From: Corynebacterium propinquum DSM 44285
GTDB taxonomy: Bacteria; Actinomycetota; Actinomycetes; Mycobacteriales; Mycobacteriaceae
DNA: 64,000 nucleotides
Direction of reading: 5' to 3'
NCBI RefSeq assembly: GCF_000375525.1
Contig: NZ_AQXC01000010.1
Span: 1-64,000 of the forward strand
Made by a program: the position numbers and the translations under genes. The notes beneath the pieces were generated by a model, which had not been told where the DNA came from, did not search any database, and saw only the letters and a program-made list of their open reading frames with translations. The first letter of the stretch is position 1, and each line of letters begins with the position of its first letter. This document shows positions 28,178-40,765 of this stretch, piece after piece.

Positions 28178-29329
28178 ATGACTACCAATTCTGAAATTCG
28201 TAAGGGCCTGTACGGGGTCGTGGCAGATTACACCGCGGTCTCTAAGGTAATGCCAGAGACCAACTCGTTGACTTATGCCGGCTATCCGGTGCAAGAGTTG
28301 GCGAAGCACTGCAGTTTTGAAGAAGTAGCCTATTTGCTGTGGAACGGCGAGCTACCTGACTCCGGGCAGCTGGAAGAATTTGCTGCTTCCGAGCGCGAAT
28401 TGCGCGGACTGACTGAGGCAGAGATCAATGTGATTGAATCGATGCCGAAAGATTCCCACCCGATGGACACGCTGCGCACTTTTACTTCGTTCGTGGGGCA
28501 GTTCGATGAACATTTCACACGCGATGCCGACCATATCCGCGAGATTGGGCTGCGTCTGCTTGCGAAATTCCCCACGGCTGTCGCGTTGGATATCCGCCGC
28601 CGTAAGGGCAAGGGATATGTGGAGCCAGCGAAGGATAAAGGCTTCGCGGAGAACTTCTTGTGGATGGTTTTCGGTGATGAAGAGGATTCTCCCGCGTTGC
28701 AAAAAGAGGCCATTCAGGCTTTTGACCAGTCGTTGATTCTCTACGCTGAGCACTCTTTTAACGCCTCGACGTTTAGCTCCCGCGTGATTACCTCGACAAC
28801 TTCCGACGTATATTCCGCTGTCACCGGTGGTATTGGTGCGCTGAAAGGGCCATTGCACGGTGGCGCAAACGAAGCCGTGATGCACAATATGCTGGAGATT
28901 GGCGATCCAGATAAGGCAGAGGAGTGGTGCAAGAACCGCTTGGACAACAAGCAAGTGGTCATGGGGTTTGGGCACCGCGTGTATAAAACGGGTGACTCCC
29001 GCGTGCCGACGATGGAAGCCGCGTTCAAGAAGCTCGCGGCCAACACTCCAGGTGCGGACAAATGGGTCGACATGTACGACATCATGGCCAAGACGATGGA
29101 AGAAAACACGTCCATCAAGATCAAACCAAACCTGGACTTCCCGGCTGGCCCGGCCTATTACCTGCTGGGCCTGGAAATTGAGTTCTTCACCCCGATCTTT
29201 GTGATGGCCCGTATCACCGGCTGGACTGCTCACATTTTGGAACAGTACGAGGACAACTCCCTGATCCGGCCGCTGTCTGCTTACAACGGCCCAGAAGAAC
29301 GCTCAGTGCCAGCTGCTCCAGCTGCTTAG
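28178..29329 (+). CDS. prpC: 2-methylcitrate synthase
   Basis: 383-residue citrate-synthase homologue that condenses propionyl-CoA with oxaloacetate. Shorter than GltA and starting with the methylcitrate-synthase type block RKGLYGVVADYTAVSKV. It carries SLTYAGYPVQELA, GPLHGGANEAVMHNM and MGFGHRVYKTGDSRVP with the two active-site histidines. Strong ribosome site AGGAAGGAG before the ATG at 28178. Third gene of prpDBC; it ends 44 bases from the convergent DUF1906 gene. Confidence 0.95.
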   Translation: MTTNSEIRKGLYGVVADYTAVSKVMPETNSLTYAGYPVQELAKHCSFEEVAYLLWNGELPDSGQLEEFAASERELRGLTEAEINVIESMPKDSHPMDTLRTFTSFVGQFDEHFTRDADHIREIGLRLLAKFPTAVALDIRRRKGKGYVEPAKDKGFAENFLWMVFGDEEDSPALQKEAIQAFDQSLILYAEHSFNASTFSSRVITSTTSDVYSAVTGGIGALKGPLHGGANEAVMHNMLEIGDPDKAEEWCKNRLDNKQVVMGFGHRVYKTGDSRVPTMEAAFKKLAANTPGADKWVDMYDIMAKTMEENTSIKIKPNLDFPAGPAYYLLGLEIEFFTPIFVMARITGWTAHILEQYEDNSLIRPLSAYNGPEERSVPAAPAA

Positions 29330-29373
29330 TAGGCGCTCAGGAGCTGCCCAGTAGAGGCTGGTAGTCTAGTAGC

Positions 29374-30387
29374 CTACAGCCCAAACTGCTTCGCGAGGTG
29401 CGCGTTATCCTGTGCGAGTTTTAGCAACTCCTGCAGGGTGCGCGCACTTTGTTGTATCGCAGGGTCGGAACTAAGCTTCTGCAATTCGGCAGCGCTAGGG
29501 ATTGCGTTTGAGCTGCCTGGGATGGCAGGGGATGGGCCCGGCTGGCCAGGCTGTTGGCCCTGTGGGCGCGCCTGGTTGTTGCCGTTGCTCTGGTTATTCT
29601 GTGCGCCCTGACCAGCACCCGAAGCAACGCCTGGCTTCCATTGGCCCCAATCCCGGGCATAGACGTTGTTGATGTCGCAGACCACACCGCCGATGGTTTG
29701 CTGCTTATTCTGCGGCAGCTGATGAATCGTGGTGCGCGGGTGAATCTTGCCGCCCGAGCCCCAGTCATGCATCCAGAAATACGATCCGATGCCGTTTGCG
29801 ATTGCCCAGTCGATGACGTTGTAGTTGCCGTAGATTCCGGCGGAGTAACCGGCTGCTTTCAGCAAAGCTTCGAAGGCCCGTAGGTAAGGTGCGATCAAAG
29901 AATCGTATTGCGCGCGGGTGGGATTGTCGTCAATCGCGATATAGATAGGACGGCCGGTGGGGCCACCTGCGCTGCGGTGCAGCGCGATTGCTTTTGGTGC
30001 GTGCGTCGCCGCGCCCAAAGCTCCCTGTTTCCAGTCCGCGGTTTCGGCGCGGCCGAATTGATATACCGAGGCGGTTTCCAGGCCGAGTGCTGCCAGGTTG
30101 GTGGTTTCGGTAGCGCTGACGGGTTTACCAAGCATCCATTCTGCACCGGGGCGGCGCTCCGATACGTAACGCACGGCGCCGAGGAATCCGCCGTCTTTAA
30201 TGGCACGTGCCGACGGTACACCGGCCGCGTAGTCCAGTACTTGGCCCACAACCGGGCCAGGGCCGTTCGCCGCTGCAGCACGTGGGGCAGCAATGCCGGT
30301 GCCAGCGGTGGCGAAAGCACCAGCAATCGCCAGGGCGCCGGTGGTGCGGAATAAGGAACGTCGGCTGAAATTGCGCGGGCTATTCAT
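29374..30387 (-). CDS. Tat-exported DUF1906 (glycoside hydrolase-like) protein
   Basis: 337 residues with a twin-arginine signal (NFSRRSLFRTTGALAIAGAF, cleavage after an Ala-rich stretch), then a DUF1906 domain: LDYAAGVPSARAIKDGGFLG, VRYVSERRPGAEWMLGK, IYIAIDDNP, GIYGNYNVIDWA, YFWMHDWGS and QTIGGVVCDINNVYA. DUF1906 proteins are TIM-barrel, lysozyme-like putative peptidoglycan hydrolases. A Gln/Asn/Pro-rich linker (GNNQARPQGQQPGQPGP) leads to a short helical C-terminus. The ATG at 30387 follows TTGGAG. Being folded before export fits the Tat signal. Confidence 0.82.
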   Translation of the reverse strand: MNSPRNFSRRSLFRTTGALAIAGAFATAGTGIAAPRAAAANGPGPVVGQVLDYAAGVPSARAIKDGGFLGAVRYVSERRPGAEWMLGKPVSATETTNLAALGLETASVYQFGRAETADWKQGALGAATHAPKAIALHRSAGGPTGRPIYIAIDDNPTRAQYDSLIAPYLRAFEALLKAAGYSAGIYGNYNVIDWAIANGIGSYFWMHDWGSGGKIHPRTTIHQLPQNKQQTIGGVVCDINNVYARDWGQWKPGVASGAGQGAQNNQSNGNNQARPQGQQPGQPGPSPAIPGSSNAIPSAAELQKLSSDPAIQQSARTLQELLKLAQDNAHLAKQFGL

Positions 30388-30542
30388 CGAGATTTCTCCA
30401 ATCAGGAACAAACATTCGCCACAACAATAACAGTAGTAACAGAAGTTTCGAGGTTAAAACGCGAATATTGGCGCACTAAGTTGTGCGATACCAGACTTGG
30501 GAGGCGGGATGAAGATAAAGAATCCCAGAGAAAAAGAAAATG

Positions 30543-30615
30543 TGCCCCAGAGAAGATTCGAACTTCCGACACCGGCTTTAGGAGAGCCGTGCTCTATCCC
30601 CTGAGCTACTGGGGC
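30543..30615 (-). tRNA. tRNA-Arg (anticodon CCT)
   Basis: 73 bases on the minus strand fold as a cloverleaf. The acceptor stem is GCCCCAG paired with CTGGGGC; the D arm contains AGCTCAGGGGATAGAGC; the anticodon arm is CGGCT-CTCCTAA-AGCCG with anticodon CCT; the T arm carries GTTCGAATC; the discriminator base is A. CCA is not encoded. It reads AGG codons. Confidence 0.97.
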
Positions 30616-30730
30616 CAACACTGGCCGGTCATCCCCGGCCAGCCATTAGCTTAGCGCACGTGAAAAATCCGGGCGAATGCACCGGTGTGCCGCCGGCGCA
30701 GCCACACTCTTCGCGGCAGGCAGTAAAATT

Positions 30731-31018
30731 TCAGCCTTGGAGTTCTTCCAGCTTTTTCGCTACGTCACCGGCAGGTGGGTTAGTCATTGAGGAGCCGTCG
30801 GAAAACAGCACCGTTGGGATGATGCGGTTGCCGTCGTTGACAGACTCGATCCACGGGTTGGCGTTTTTGGCTTGGCCTTCTTCCGAATCTGGATCGATCA
30901 CCGCAAATGGGGTGCCGTTGGCTTCCAAATCACCGATCAGCTTGCGGCAAAACGGGCACCAGCTGGCAGCGAAGACGGTGACATCGTGGGAGGTTTCTGG
31001 GGTTTGTACATCAGACAT
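30731..31018 (-). CDS. mrx1: Mycoredoxin / glutaredoxin-like protein
   Basis: 95-residue thioredoxin-fold protein with the redox motif CPFC at residues 21-24 (VFAASWCPFCRKLIGDL), cis-Pro in RIIPTVLFSDG and a C-terminal KKLEELQG helix, matching mycoredoxin-1. The protein reduces mycothiol mixed disulfides in the cytosol. Mycoredoxins more often have CGYC or CPYC, so Phe is a mild variant. It lies directly after folA (stop and start touch), within a folA-thyA-cysQ cluster on the same strand. Confidence 0.87.
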   Translation of the reverse strand: MSDVQTPETSHDVTVFAASWCPFCRKLIGDLEANGTPFAVIDPDSEEGQAKNANPWIESVNDGNRIIPTVLFSDGSSMTNPPAGDVAKKLEELQG

Positions 31019-32406
<1,388 letters not shown>

Positions 32407-32482
32407 GGGCCATAGTTTACTAGCGTGTGGCTAGGCTGTGTGCTCCCAGCAGACCCACCGCTCATGCGACGCCGACAACATC

Positions 32483-33241
32483 TCAATAGCTGCCGTTGGC
32501 GGCCTGGTAGTCCGCGATATGGCCGAGCATGTCGTCGGCAAGCTCTTTGCGGCAGATCAACAAATCTGGAATATAGGTATCGGCTCGGTTGAACCGGTGC
32601 TGTGAACCGTCCAAGCGGCTGACGTGCAAACCGGCAGCCTGCGCCACACCGACTGGGGCAGCCTGATCCCACTCGAACTGTCCGCCGGAATGGATATACG
32701 CGTCGACGTCGCCAAGCAGTACTTTCATTGCTTTTGCCCCGGCAGAGCCCAGCCGTACGGTCTCTAGGTCCATGTGCTTGCCGACGTAGTCAGCAATTTC
32801 TGGCGGGCGGTTGCGCGAGACCACGATGCGCCGTGAAAACGGGCCGGATACCGCGCGGACATCTGACGAGCGGAACACCACTCCGAGATCCGGCAGACCA
32901 ACGGCAGCATGCAATGGCACCCCGTCTTCGACCAACGCGATATGCACCGCCCAATCTTGCCGCCCGGTGGCGAACTCCTTCGTGCCATCCAACGGGTCGA
33001 CGATCCAGACGCGTCTTTTCTGTAGCCGCTCGGGATTATCCTTGGCTTCTTCCGATAAAAAGCCGTCGTCCGGGCGGTGTTGCGCGAGCACGCGTGCGAT
33101 CCAATTTTGCGCCAACTCGTCGCCAGCCTCGGCGAGTTCCTTATCGCGCAGCAAACCAACCCCGCGGATCCCTTTGAGGATTTCCCCAGAGCCCTGGGCT
33201 AAAAGGTTGGTCAGCCGGACATCTGATAACGCGCCTGTCAT
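32483..33241 (-). CDS. cysQ: 3'(2'),5'-bisphosphate nucleotidase CysQ
   Basis: 252-residue inositol-monophosphatase-family enzyme that hydrolyses adenosine bisphosphate (PAP) from sulfate activation. Metal motifs visible: LSEEAKDN (EE), VWIVDPLDGTKEF (DPLDGT) and GGQFEWDQAAPVGVAQAAG (WDxAA). The ATG at 33241 (MTGALSDVRLTNLL) is chosen over a longer frame to 33361, which would run into the divergent lhr gene. Only 30 bases separate the cysQ and lhr starts, so their promoters overlap. Confidence 0.9.
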   Translation of the reverse strand: MTGALSDVRLTNLLAQGSGEILKGIRGVGLLRDKELAEAGDELAQNWIARVLAQHRPDDGFLSEEAKDNPERLQKRRVWIVDPLDGTKEFATGRQDWAVHIALVEDGVPLHAAVGLPDLGVVFRSSDVRAVSGPFSRRIVVSRNRPPEIADYVGKHMDLETVRLGSAGAKAMKVLLGDVDAYIHSGGQFEWDQAAPVGVAQAAGLHVSRLDGSQHRFNRADTYIPDLLICRKELADDMLGHIADYQAANGSY

Positions 33242-33271
33242 GCCCCATACTGTAGCCGTAGAGTAGTCATC

Positions 33272-36200
33272 ATGTCCGATGACGTCCTGTCCCGTTTCAG
33301 CCCGCCGGTAGCAAGCTGGTTTCGTGAAGTTTTTGCTCAGCCCACCGACGTCCAGCGCCAAGCCTGGCAGGCGGTCTCGGAAGGGAAAAACGCGCTGGTG
33401 GTGGCGCCGACTGGTTCCGGTAAAACCCTGGCCGCGTTTTTGTGGGCTCTCAATGGGCTGAGCACTGCTGGTGGGCAGTTAACCCTGCCGGTCGCAGACA
33501 AGCCCACGGTCGCTTCCCAACCCGGCGTCAAAGTCCTCTATATTTCGCCGCTGAAAGCCCTGGGGGTGGACGTCGAACGAAACTTGCACGCCCCGCTGAC
33601 AGGCATCGGCCGCGTCGCACAGCGCATAGGCCACGATGTGCCGTCGGTCAGCGTCGGTGTGCGCAGTGGCGATACCCCGCAAGCAGAACGTGCCCGGCAG
33701 CTACGCCGCCCGCCGGATATTTTGATCACCACCCCAGAATCGGCTTATCTCATGCTCACAGGCAAAGCCGCGGGCATTCTATCTACCGTCACCACCGTCA
33801 TCGTGGACGAAATCCACGCGCTAGCAGGTAGTAAACGCGGGGTACACCTGGCGTTGACACTGGAACGCTTGGCACGTGTGGCTGGCGACCCGCAACGCAT
33901 CGGGCTGTCGGCTACGGTGCGCCCGATCGAGACCGTAGCGCAGTTTCTCGGGGGTGACCGCGAGGTAGAAATCGTCGCCCCGCCAGCGAAAAAATCGTGG
34001 GAACTGGTCGTGCGGGTGCCGGTGGACAACATGGCGGATCTGCCGGTGCCGGAACAGGCCTCCACGATCGGGGAGATGACCGTGGACGATCCGCTGGGCT
34101 TGAGCAGCGGTGGCGCACCCGGTGCGGGCAACGGTGCGGCGGGGGCCGGAGAAGAGACACCGTCTTTTGCGAGCGATTCCGCCTTGCCGACGGCGAAATC
34201 CATCTGGCCGCATATTGAAGCCGAGCTCTACCAGACCATCATGGGGCAAACTTCCACTTTGGTGTTCGTCAACTCCAGGCGGACCGCAGAACGGCTGACC
34301 TCGCGGATCAACGAGCTATATGCCGCTGAGCATGCCCCGGAATTGCTGTCGGCGCCCACGCGCCGGGATCCCGCGCAATTGATGAAGCACACCGATACCG
34401 CGGGTGCCGCCGCGTCGGTGATTGCTCGTGCGCACCATGGTTCGGTCTCGAAAGATGAGCGAGCCCAGACAGAATCACTGCTCAAGCAAGGTGCGTTGAA
34501 GGCCGTGGTGGCTACCAGCTCGCTGGAACTTGGCATTGATATGGGGGCAGTCGACCAGGTGGTGCAAGTCGAATCTCCGCCGTCGGTGGCTTCTGCGCTG
34601 CAGCGAGTCGGGCGTGCAGGCCATAGCGTCGGTGCGGTATCTCGGGGAGATTTTTACCCGAAACACCGCGCGGATTTGGTGCAAACTGCGGTAACCGTCG
34701 GCAGGGTGCAACCCGGTTTGATTGAGAAGATCCATGTTCCGCGCAACCCGCTGGACGTGTTGGTGCAACAGACCATCGCTGCGGTGGCGGTAGAAGACCT
34801 CGACGTCGACGAGTGGTTTTCCACTATTCGCCGCGCCTACCCGTACCGCGACTTGGACCGCGACGTCTATGACTCCGTGCTGGATTTAGCCAGTGGAATC
34901 TATCCCAGCACCGATTTCGCAGAGCTCAAGCCCCGGATCGTTGTTGATCGAGTCGACAACACCTTGTCCGCCCGGCCAGGTTCACAGCGCGTGGCCGTCA
35001 CCAGTGGCGGTACCATCCCGGACCGCGGCATGTTTGGCGTCTTTTTTGCTGGTACGACGGGGGATTCCACGGGCGCGGCTGGCACCGGTGCCAGTGGATC
35101 TGGCAAACCTATCCAGCGCCGGGTCGGTGAGCTCGATGAGGAAATGGTCTATGAATCCCGCGTGGGCGACGTATTCACCCTGGGGGCAAGCAGCTGGCGC
35201 ATCGAAGACATCACCCGTGACCAGGTGCTGGTTACCCCTGCCCCGGGCCATACCGGACGCCTGCCGTTTTGGAGCGGCGATCAATTAGGACGCCCCTACG
35301 AGCTCGGCCTGGCTCTGGGGCTTTTCGACGCCATGCCCACCGTGAGCGTGACAAAGCCTTAGTTGACTTGCCGCTGGAAGAGCGCGCACGCACCAACCTG
35401 CTGGGCTATCTGGATGAGCAGTACGAGGCCACCGGGTTGATCCCGGATGAGAAAACACTGGTCCTGGAGCGTTTCCGCGATGAACTGGGGGATTGGCGCG
35501 TCGTCTTGCACACCCCGTTTGGCCGCGGCGTGAATGCTGCGTGGGCGCTGGCGGTAGGCGCGCGGATTGCAGAAAACACCGGCATGGACGCCCAAGCTGT
35601 CGCTGGTGATGACGGCATCGTGTTGCGCGTGCCGGAAGGCGACCACGATCCCGATGCTTCGTTATTTATTTTTGACGATGACGAAATCGAAGAAATCGTG
35701 ACTACCCAGGTGGGCAATTCGGCGTTGTTTGCCTCGCGGTTTCGCGAATGCGCGGCCCGCGCGTTGTTATTGCCCCGGTATGACCCGGGCAAGCGCGCAC
35801 CGCTGTGGCAACAGCGACAAAAAGCCGAGCAACTGCTTGATGTAGCCCGCAAGTACCCATCATTTCCCATCATCTTGGAAACAGTGCGTGAATGCTTGCA
35901 AGATGTCTATGACCTGCCAGCCTTGCATGAGGTCACCCGGTCGATTGCTCAGCGCACCATCCGCATCGCGGAAGTTACAACCGAGCAGCCGTCGCCGTTT
36001 TCCTCGTCGCTATTGTTCAATTACACCGGCGCATTCATGTACGAAGGCGATAGCCCGCTGGCGGAAAAGCGCGCTGCTGCGCTGTCACTGGACCCGAGTT
36101 TGTTGGCAAAGCTGTTGGGCACCGTGGAGCTGCGGGAATTGCTGGACCCCGATGTCATCGTGGAGGTGCACCAAGCCCTGCAGCACACCACCCCGGAGCG

Positions 36201-38124
36201 TCGGGCACACACAGCCGAACAACTCGCCGATATACTGCGCCGGATTGGCCCGTTCCCGGTTGACCAACTCGCCGAGCATGCCGAGATCACCCTGGAACAG
36301 GCCCAACGCGAACTGGGTGCGCGCGTGATGGTGCTGCGCATGGTCGGGCACGACCACCTAGCACAGAGCAACGATGCAGCATTATTGCGCGATGGTTTGG
36401 GCATCCCGGTGCCACCCGGGATACCCGCACAAACAGAAACTATCGACGATGCGCTAGCACAACTACTGAAACGCTGGGCGCGCTCGCGCGGGCCGTTCGT
36501 GTTGCGCGATGCCGCGGATGCCTTCGGAATCAGCATTTCCAGCGCCTGGCATATCGTGCAAACACTTTCCGGCAGCGGCGAATTGGTAGAAGGTCACTAC
36601 CGCCAAGGCATCGACGAGCTGGAGTATTGCGCAGCCGGGGTGCTCAAGCGCATCCGCTCGCGCTCATTAGCGGCAGCCCGTAAGGCGCTGCGCCCGGTCA
36701 GCGCGTCCGGCTTCGCACGCTTTTTGCTCAGCTGGCACCAGATCACCGATGCACCGTCCGGACTGGGCGGGGAGGATGCAGTATTTGCCGCCATCGAACA
36801 GCTAGCCGGGGTACGCCTGCCAGCCAGCGCCTGGGAACAATTGGTGTTGCCTGCCCGCGTGCCAGGCTATAGCCCGCGGTTTTTGGATGAGCTGACTAGT
36901 AATGGCGAAGTCTTGATCCGCGGGGTGGGCCAAGCTGGGCGCAACGATCCGTGGATTATGCTGCTGCCCGCCGAATACGCCGCCCAACTCGCCCCGCTGG
37001 ACGACGCATCATCCGATACGTCTGGGCTGACGCACGTGCAAGAAGCCATCGTGATGGTTTTGAGCAATGGCGGTGGCTATTTATTTGCTGACATCGTCGA
37101 ACAGGTAAACCGCGCCGGGACGCTGAGTTTCGATGATCATTCTGCACACAGCACGCCGGCACCGCAGCAATTCACCAGCGAGACCGTGCGCGCGGCACTG
37201 TGGGAATTAGTGGATCTGGGAATGGTGAGCCCCGATAGTTTTGCGCCATTGCGCACGCGATTAGCTGGTGGGGCAAGCCGGGCGCACAAGGCAAAGCGGC
37301 AACCGCGGCGTTCGCGGCTGCGGATGGGGCGTACAAGTTTTGCTACCAGCCAGCATGCGCGTTCCGGTCAGTCCACACCGCCGGATATGGTCGGGCGGTG
37401 GGCGCTGACGGTGCAGCCGGATCGCGACGCCACTGCGCGTTCGGTGGCCCAAGGAGAAGCCTGGCTGGATCGTTATGGGGTGCTTACCCGGGGAAGCGTG
37501 GTCGCCGAGGACGTCACCGGTGGATTCGCCTTGGCGTATAAAGTGCTCAGCGAGTTTGAAGCCGCGGGAAAGGCCCAGCGCGGGTATTTCGTTGAGGGGT
37601 TGGGTGCCGCGCAGTTTTCTACGCCGTCGGTGGTAGACCGGTTGCGCGGTGCCGATGATGCCCCAGATGTGCACGGGTGGCCTTCCGGGACCACAGACCC
37701 TGATGTCGTCGTTCTTGCTGCGACCGATCCAGCCAACCCGTATGGTGCTGCAGTGGATTGGCCACAGGCTGATGGTGCTGGTGACAGCGCTGATTCTGGT
37801 GAAAGCGGTGCTGCTCGTACCGGCTCACGTCCTGCACGGTCTGCCGGGAGCCTAGTGGTGCTTGCCGACGGGCTGTGCCTGGCGCACTTGAGTCGCGGCG
37901 GGAAAACCTTGACGACGTTTTTCGACGCACTCCCGGAAGGCATCGATGCCGATCCGGCACAGTTGCTTGTCGATGCTGTGCATGCTGCGCTGGATGCGGA
38001 ATGGATCCGCCCGCTGACCATTGAAAAGGCGAACGGCGCGGCCATCCTGGGAACCCCATTAGCGCTAGCGATGCGTAAATACGGCGCTAAACTCAGCCCG
38101 AAGGGGCTGCGGTTGAGCCGGTGA
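33272..38124 (+). pseudogene. lhr: Frameshifted Lhr-type large helicase
   Basis: Two overlapping same-strand frames together encode Lhr, a large superfamily 2 DNA helicase of Actinobacteria active in repair. The 5' part (33272-35362) holds Walker A APTGSGKT (residues 45-52), DEIH, GLSATVRP and VGRAGHSVGA. The 3' part (open from before 35269 to 38124) starts with GAFRRHAHRERDKALVDL and contains FRDELGDWRVVLHTPFG and the long C-terminal winged-helix/AlkZ-like region. Reading ...LALG then AFRRHAH... needs one more G in the run at 35317-35320 (GGGG to GGGGG), so a single-base deletion explains the break. The codons on both sides are well conserved. It could be a real mutation or a sequencing error. 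nei2 follows 72 bases later. Confidence 0.85.
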
Positions 38125-38196
38125 CTGAAGCCGGTTCACCAGCCAAAAACTGAACCGGTAAATCGTTGAATTACTACACCAGGAGGTGCGCGCACA

Positions 38197-39048
38197 ATGC
38201 CAGAAGGCGATTCCGTACTGCAGTTGTCGCAGAGGCTTCAGTTTCTCGTCGGCAAGACCGTCACGCGTACCTCGATCCGCACCCCGCGCTTCGCCAATCG
38301 CGATTTTTCCGGTGCCCAGTGCCAGAAGATCTGGCCGTACGGAAAGTATCTGTTCATGCTTTTCGACCAACAGATCCTGGCCACCCATTTAAAAATGGAG
38401 GGTACGTGGGCGATGCATTTAGCCGGGGACAGGTGGCGCCAACCAGCCCATACCGCCCGGGTAGTGCTGCGGTTTGCTCAGCAACCGCGCGATATCGAAG
38501 TCGTGGGGCACCAGTTGGGATTGGTGCGGGTATTCCCAGCAACAGAATACGAGCGGTTTATTGGTGATCTCGGCCCGGATATTCTTGCCGACGACTGGGA
38601 TAACCACGGCAAAGTCGAAGCGCTGCGCCGCATTGTGGCGCAACCGCAGCGCCCGATTGGTACCGCGTTATTGGATCAAACCAACCTGGTGGGTATCGGC
38701 AACGAATACCGTGCAGAGGTGTGTTTTCTTGCTGGCCTGCACCCAGCTAGCCGCGTCGGCGTGCTAGATACGGCGCGAGTGTCCGAGATCCTGGATATTG
38801 CACGCCGCATCATGTGGGCGAATAGAAACGAACCGGTGCGTGTGACCACCGGAATCAAGCGTGCTGGGGAGACAACCTACGTGTTCGGTCGTAACAACCG
38901 GCCGTGTCGGCGCTGCCGAACCCTGATCAAGCACGATTCTTTGGGCGGGCCGGACCAGAAAACTCGCGGCGGGATCGATGGCGAGCTAGAACGCATCATC
39001 TGGTGGTGTCCGCACTGCCAGCCGTTGGTCGGCCCCCAAACAGATTAA
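38197..39048 (+). CDS. nei2: Endonuclease VIII-like DNA glycosylase Nei2
   Basis: 283-residue Fpg/Nei family base-excision glycosylase/AP lyase. After Met removal the N-terminal Pro is the nucleophile, followed by EGDSV, which is Nei2-like (Fpg has PELPEV). Then come KMEGTWAMH, LLDQTNLVGIGNEYRAEVCF (helix-two-turn-helix) and a C-terminal zinc finger with CRRCRTLI and WWCPHCQP. It removes oxidised pyrimidines. Immediately 3' of lhr; this pairing is common in Actinobacteria. The AGGAGG-containing site before 38197 is strong. Two copies of the CTTGCCGACG word. Confidence 0.93.
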   Translation: MPEGDSVLQLSQRLQFLVGKTVTRTSIRTPRFANRDFSGAQCQKIWPYGKYLFMLFDQQILATHLKMEGTWAMHLAGDRWRQPAHTARVVLRFAQQPRDIEVVGHQLGLVRVFPATEYERFIGDLGPDILADDWDNHGKVEALRRIVAQPQRPIGTALLDQTNLVGIGNEYRAEVCFLAGLHPASRVGVLDTARVSEILDIARRIMWANRNEPVRVTTGIKRAGETTYVFGRNNRPCRRCRTLIKHDSLGGPDQKTRGGIDGELERIIWWCPHCQPLVGPQTD

Positions 39049-39071
39049 GTCGCGGGTTGGTCCGGGGCTGG

Positions 39072-40736
39072 TTAAGCCTCGCGTTGCCTGCGGTACCAGC
39101 GGATCAGCTCGTCCGTCGAGCTATCGCCGGAATCAATTGCTTCGGCGCCGGAAATGGCGGGCAACAATGCGTCGGCCTGTTTCTTACCCAGTTCCACACC
39201 CCACTGGTCAAAGGAATTCACACCCCAGATCACGCCTTGTACGAAGGTGATGTGCTCATACAACGCGATCAAGCTGCCCAACACCGACGGGGTTAGCTGT
39301 GGAGCAAGGATCGTCGTGGTCGGACGGTTACCTGGCATGACCAGGTGGGGGATGAGTTCTTCGGCTACGCCTTCCGCGGCAACTTCCTCGGCGGTTTTGC
39401 CGAAAGCCATCACCTTGGATTGGGCAAAGAAGTTGCTCATCAGCAGATCATGTAATGAGCCTTCGCCGTCGATCGCAGCCAAGTCTTGATGCGGGCGAGC
39501 AAAGCCAATGAAATCCGCCGGGACGAGGTGTTTGCCCTGGTGCAACAGCTGGAAAAATGCGTGTTGGCCGTTGGTGCCGGCTTGGCCCCAGTAAATCTCA
39601 CCGGTGGCATAGTCGACGCTCGCGCCATCGCGGCGGACAGATTTGCCGTTGGATTCCATGGTCAGCTGCTGCAGATACGTCGGGAAGCGCCGCAAATGCT
39701 GTGAGTATGGCAAAATCGCGTGGCTCGCGGCACCGTGGAAGTTGGTGTACCACACACCCAGCAAACCCATGAGGGCGACGACGTTGTCACGAAGGTCGGT
39801 GCGATAAAAGTAGTCATCGATGGCGTGGAAACCAGCTAAGAAGCGGCGGAAATCCTCCGGTCCGATGGTGAGCATCAGAGAAAGGCCAATGGCAGAAGGC
39901 ACCGAATAGCGCCCGCCGACCCAGTCCCAGAACACAAACATGTTGTCCGGGTCGATGCCGAATTCCTTGACCTTGTCCTCGTTCGTTGAGACCGCAATGA
40001 AATGATGCGACACAGCATCGGAGCTGCCGAGCTTGTCGACGAGCCACCGCCGGGCAGCAGTGGCATTGGACAAGGTCTCCTGGGTACCGAAAGATTTCGA
40101 GCTGACGATAAACAGCGTGGTTTCTGGATCCACCACGGCCAAGGTATCGCTCATATCGGCTGGATCCACGTTGGAAACGTATTCGGCGTGGATGCCTGCA
40201 GTGTTGTATTCCTGCAGTGCAAGTGCGGCAAAGGCCGGACCGAGATCCGAACCGCCGATACCGATATTGACGATGGTGCGGATTTTCTTCCCGGTAAAAC
40301 CAGTCCGGGTGCCATCGCGCAGTGAATTGGCGAAGCGCTCCATTTTATCCAGCTCCGCGTGGGTATCGCGGGTGACGTTTTGTCCGTCGACTACTAAATC
40401 CTGCTGGCCGTGGGAGGAAAAAGCGCCCGGTGCACGCAAAGCCGTGTGCAAGACGGCGCGGTCTTCAGTGTTGTTGATGTGGGCGCCGGAATACATCTTC
40501 TCGATGGCTTCGCGCAGGCCCGCGCGTTCTGCCAATTCCACCAGGTGCGTATGGACCGTGTCATCGAGCCAGTTTTTGGATAAGTCGATGTGGAGTTCAC
40601 CAGCGGAAAACGACCACCGCCGGGCCCGGTCGCGGTCCGAGTGGAAAAGCGAGCGCAGGTCGAAATCCTGGTTGTTGGCCAGGGTGTTCAGTCGTTGCCA
40701 TTCCGCGGTGGAGGAGATAGATGTAAAAGGACTCAC
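39072..40736 (-). CDS. pgi: Glucose-6-phosphate isomerase
   Basis: 554-residue enzyme interconverting glucose-6-P and fructose-6-P. Conserved: [84 protein letters not shown] (active-site His) and [18 protein letters not shown]. Size matches the family. The GTG at 40736 sits just behind a TATCAT/CATATA -10-like sequence with no ribosome site, so it may be leaderless. Convergent with nei2, 23 bases apart. Confidence 0.96.
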   Translation of the reverse strand: MSPFTSISSTAEWQRLNTLANNQDFDLRSLFHSDRDRARRWSFSAGELHIDLSKNWLDDTVHTHLVELAERAGLREAIEKMYSGAHINNTEDRAVLHTALRAPGAFSSHGQQDLVVDGQNVTRDTHAELDKMERFANSLRDGTRTGFTGKKIRTIVNIGIGGSDLGPAFAALALQEYNTAGIHAEYVSNVDPADMSDTLAVVDPETTLFIVSSKSFGTQETLSNATAARRWLVDKLGSSDAVSHHFIAVSTNEDKVKEFGIDPDNMFVFWDWVGGRYSVPSAIGLSLMLTIGPEDFRRFLAGFHAIDDYFYRTDLRDNVVALMGLLGVWYTNFHGAASHAILPYSQHLRRFPTYLQQLTMESNGKSVRRDGASVDYATGEIYWGQAGTNGQHAFFQLLHQGKHLVPADFIGFARPHQDLAAIDGEGSLHDLLMSNFFAQSKVMAFGKTAEEVAAEGVAEELIPHLVMPGNRPTTTILAPQLTPSVLGSLIALYEHITFVQGVIWGVNSFDQWGVELGKKQADALLPAISGAEAIDSGDSSTDELIRWYRRQREA

Positions 40737-40765
40737 GCCGTTATATGATACTGCTTTTCGCTACC

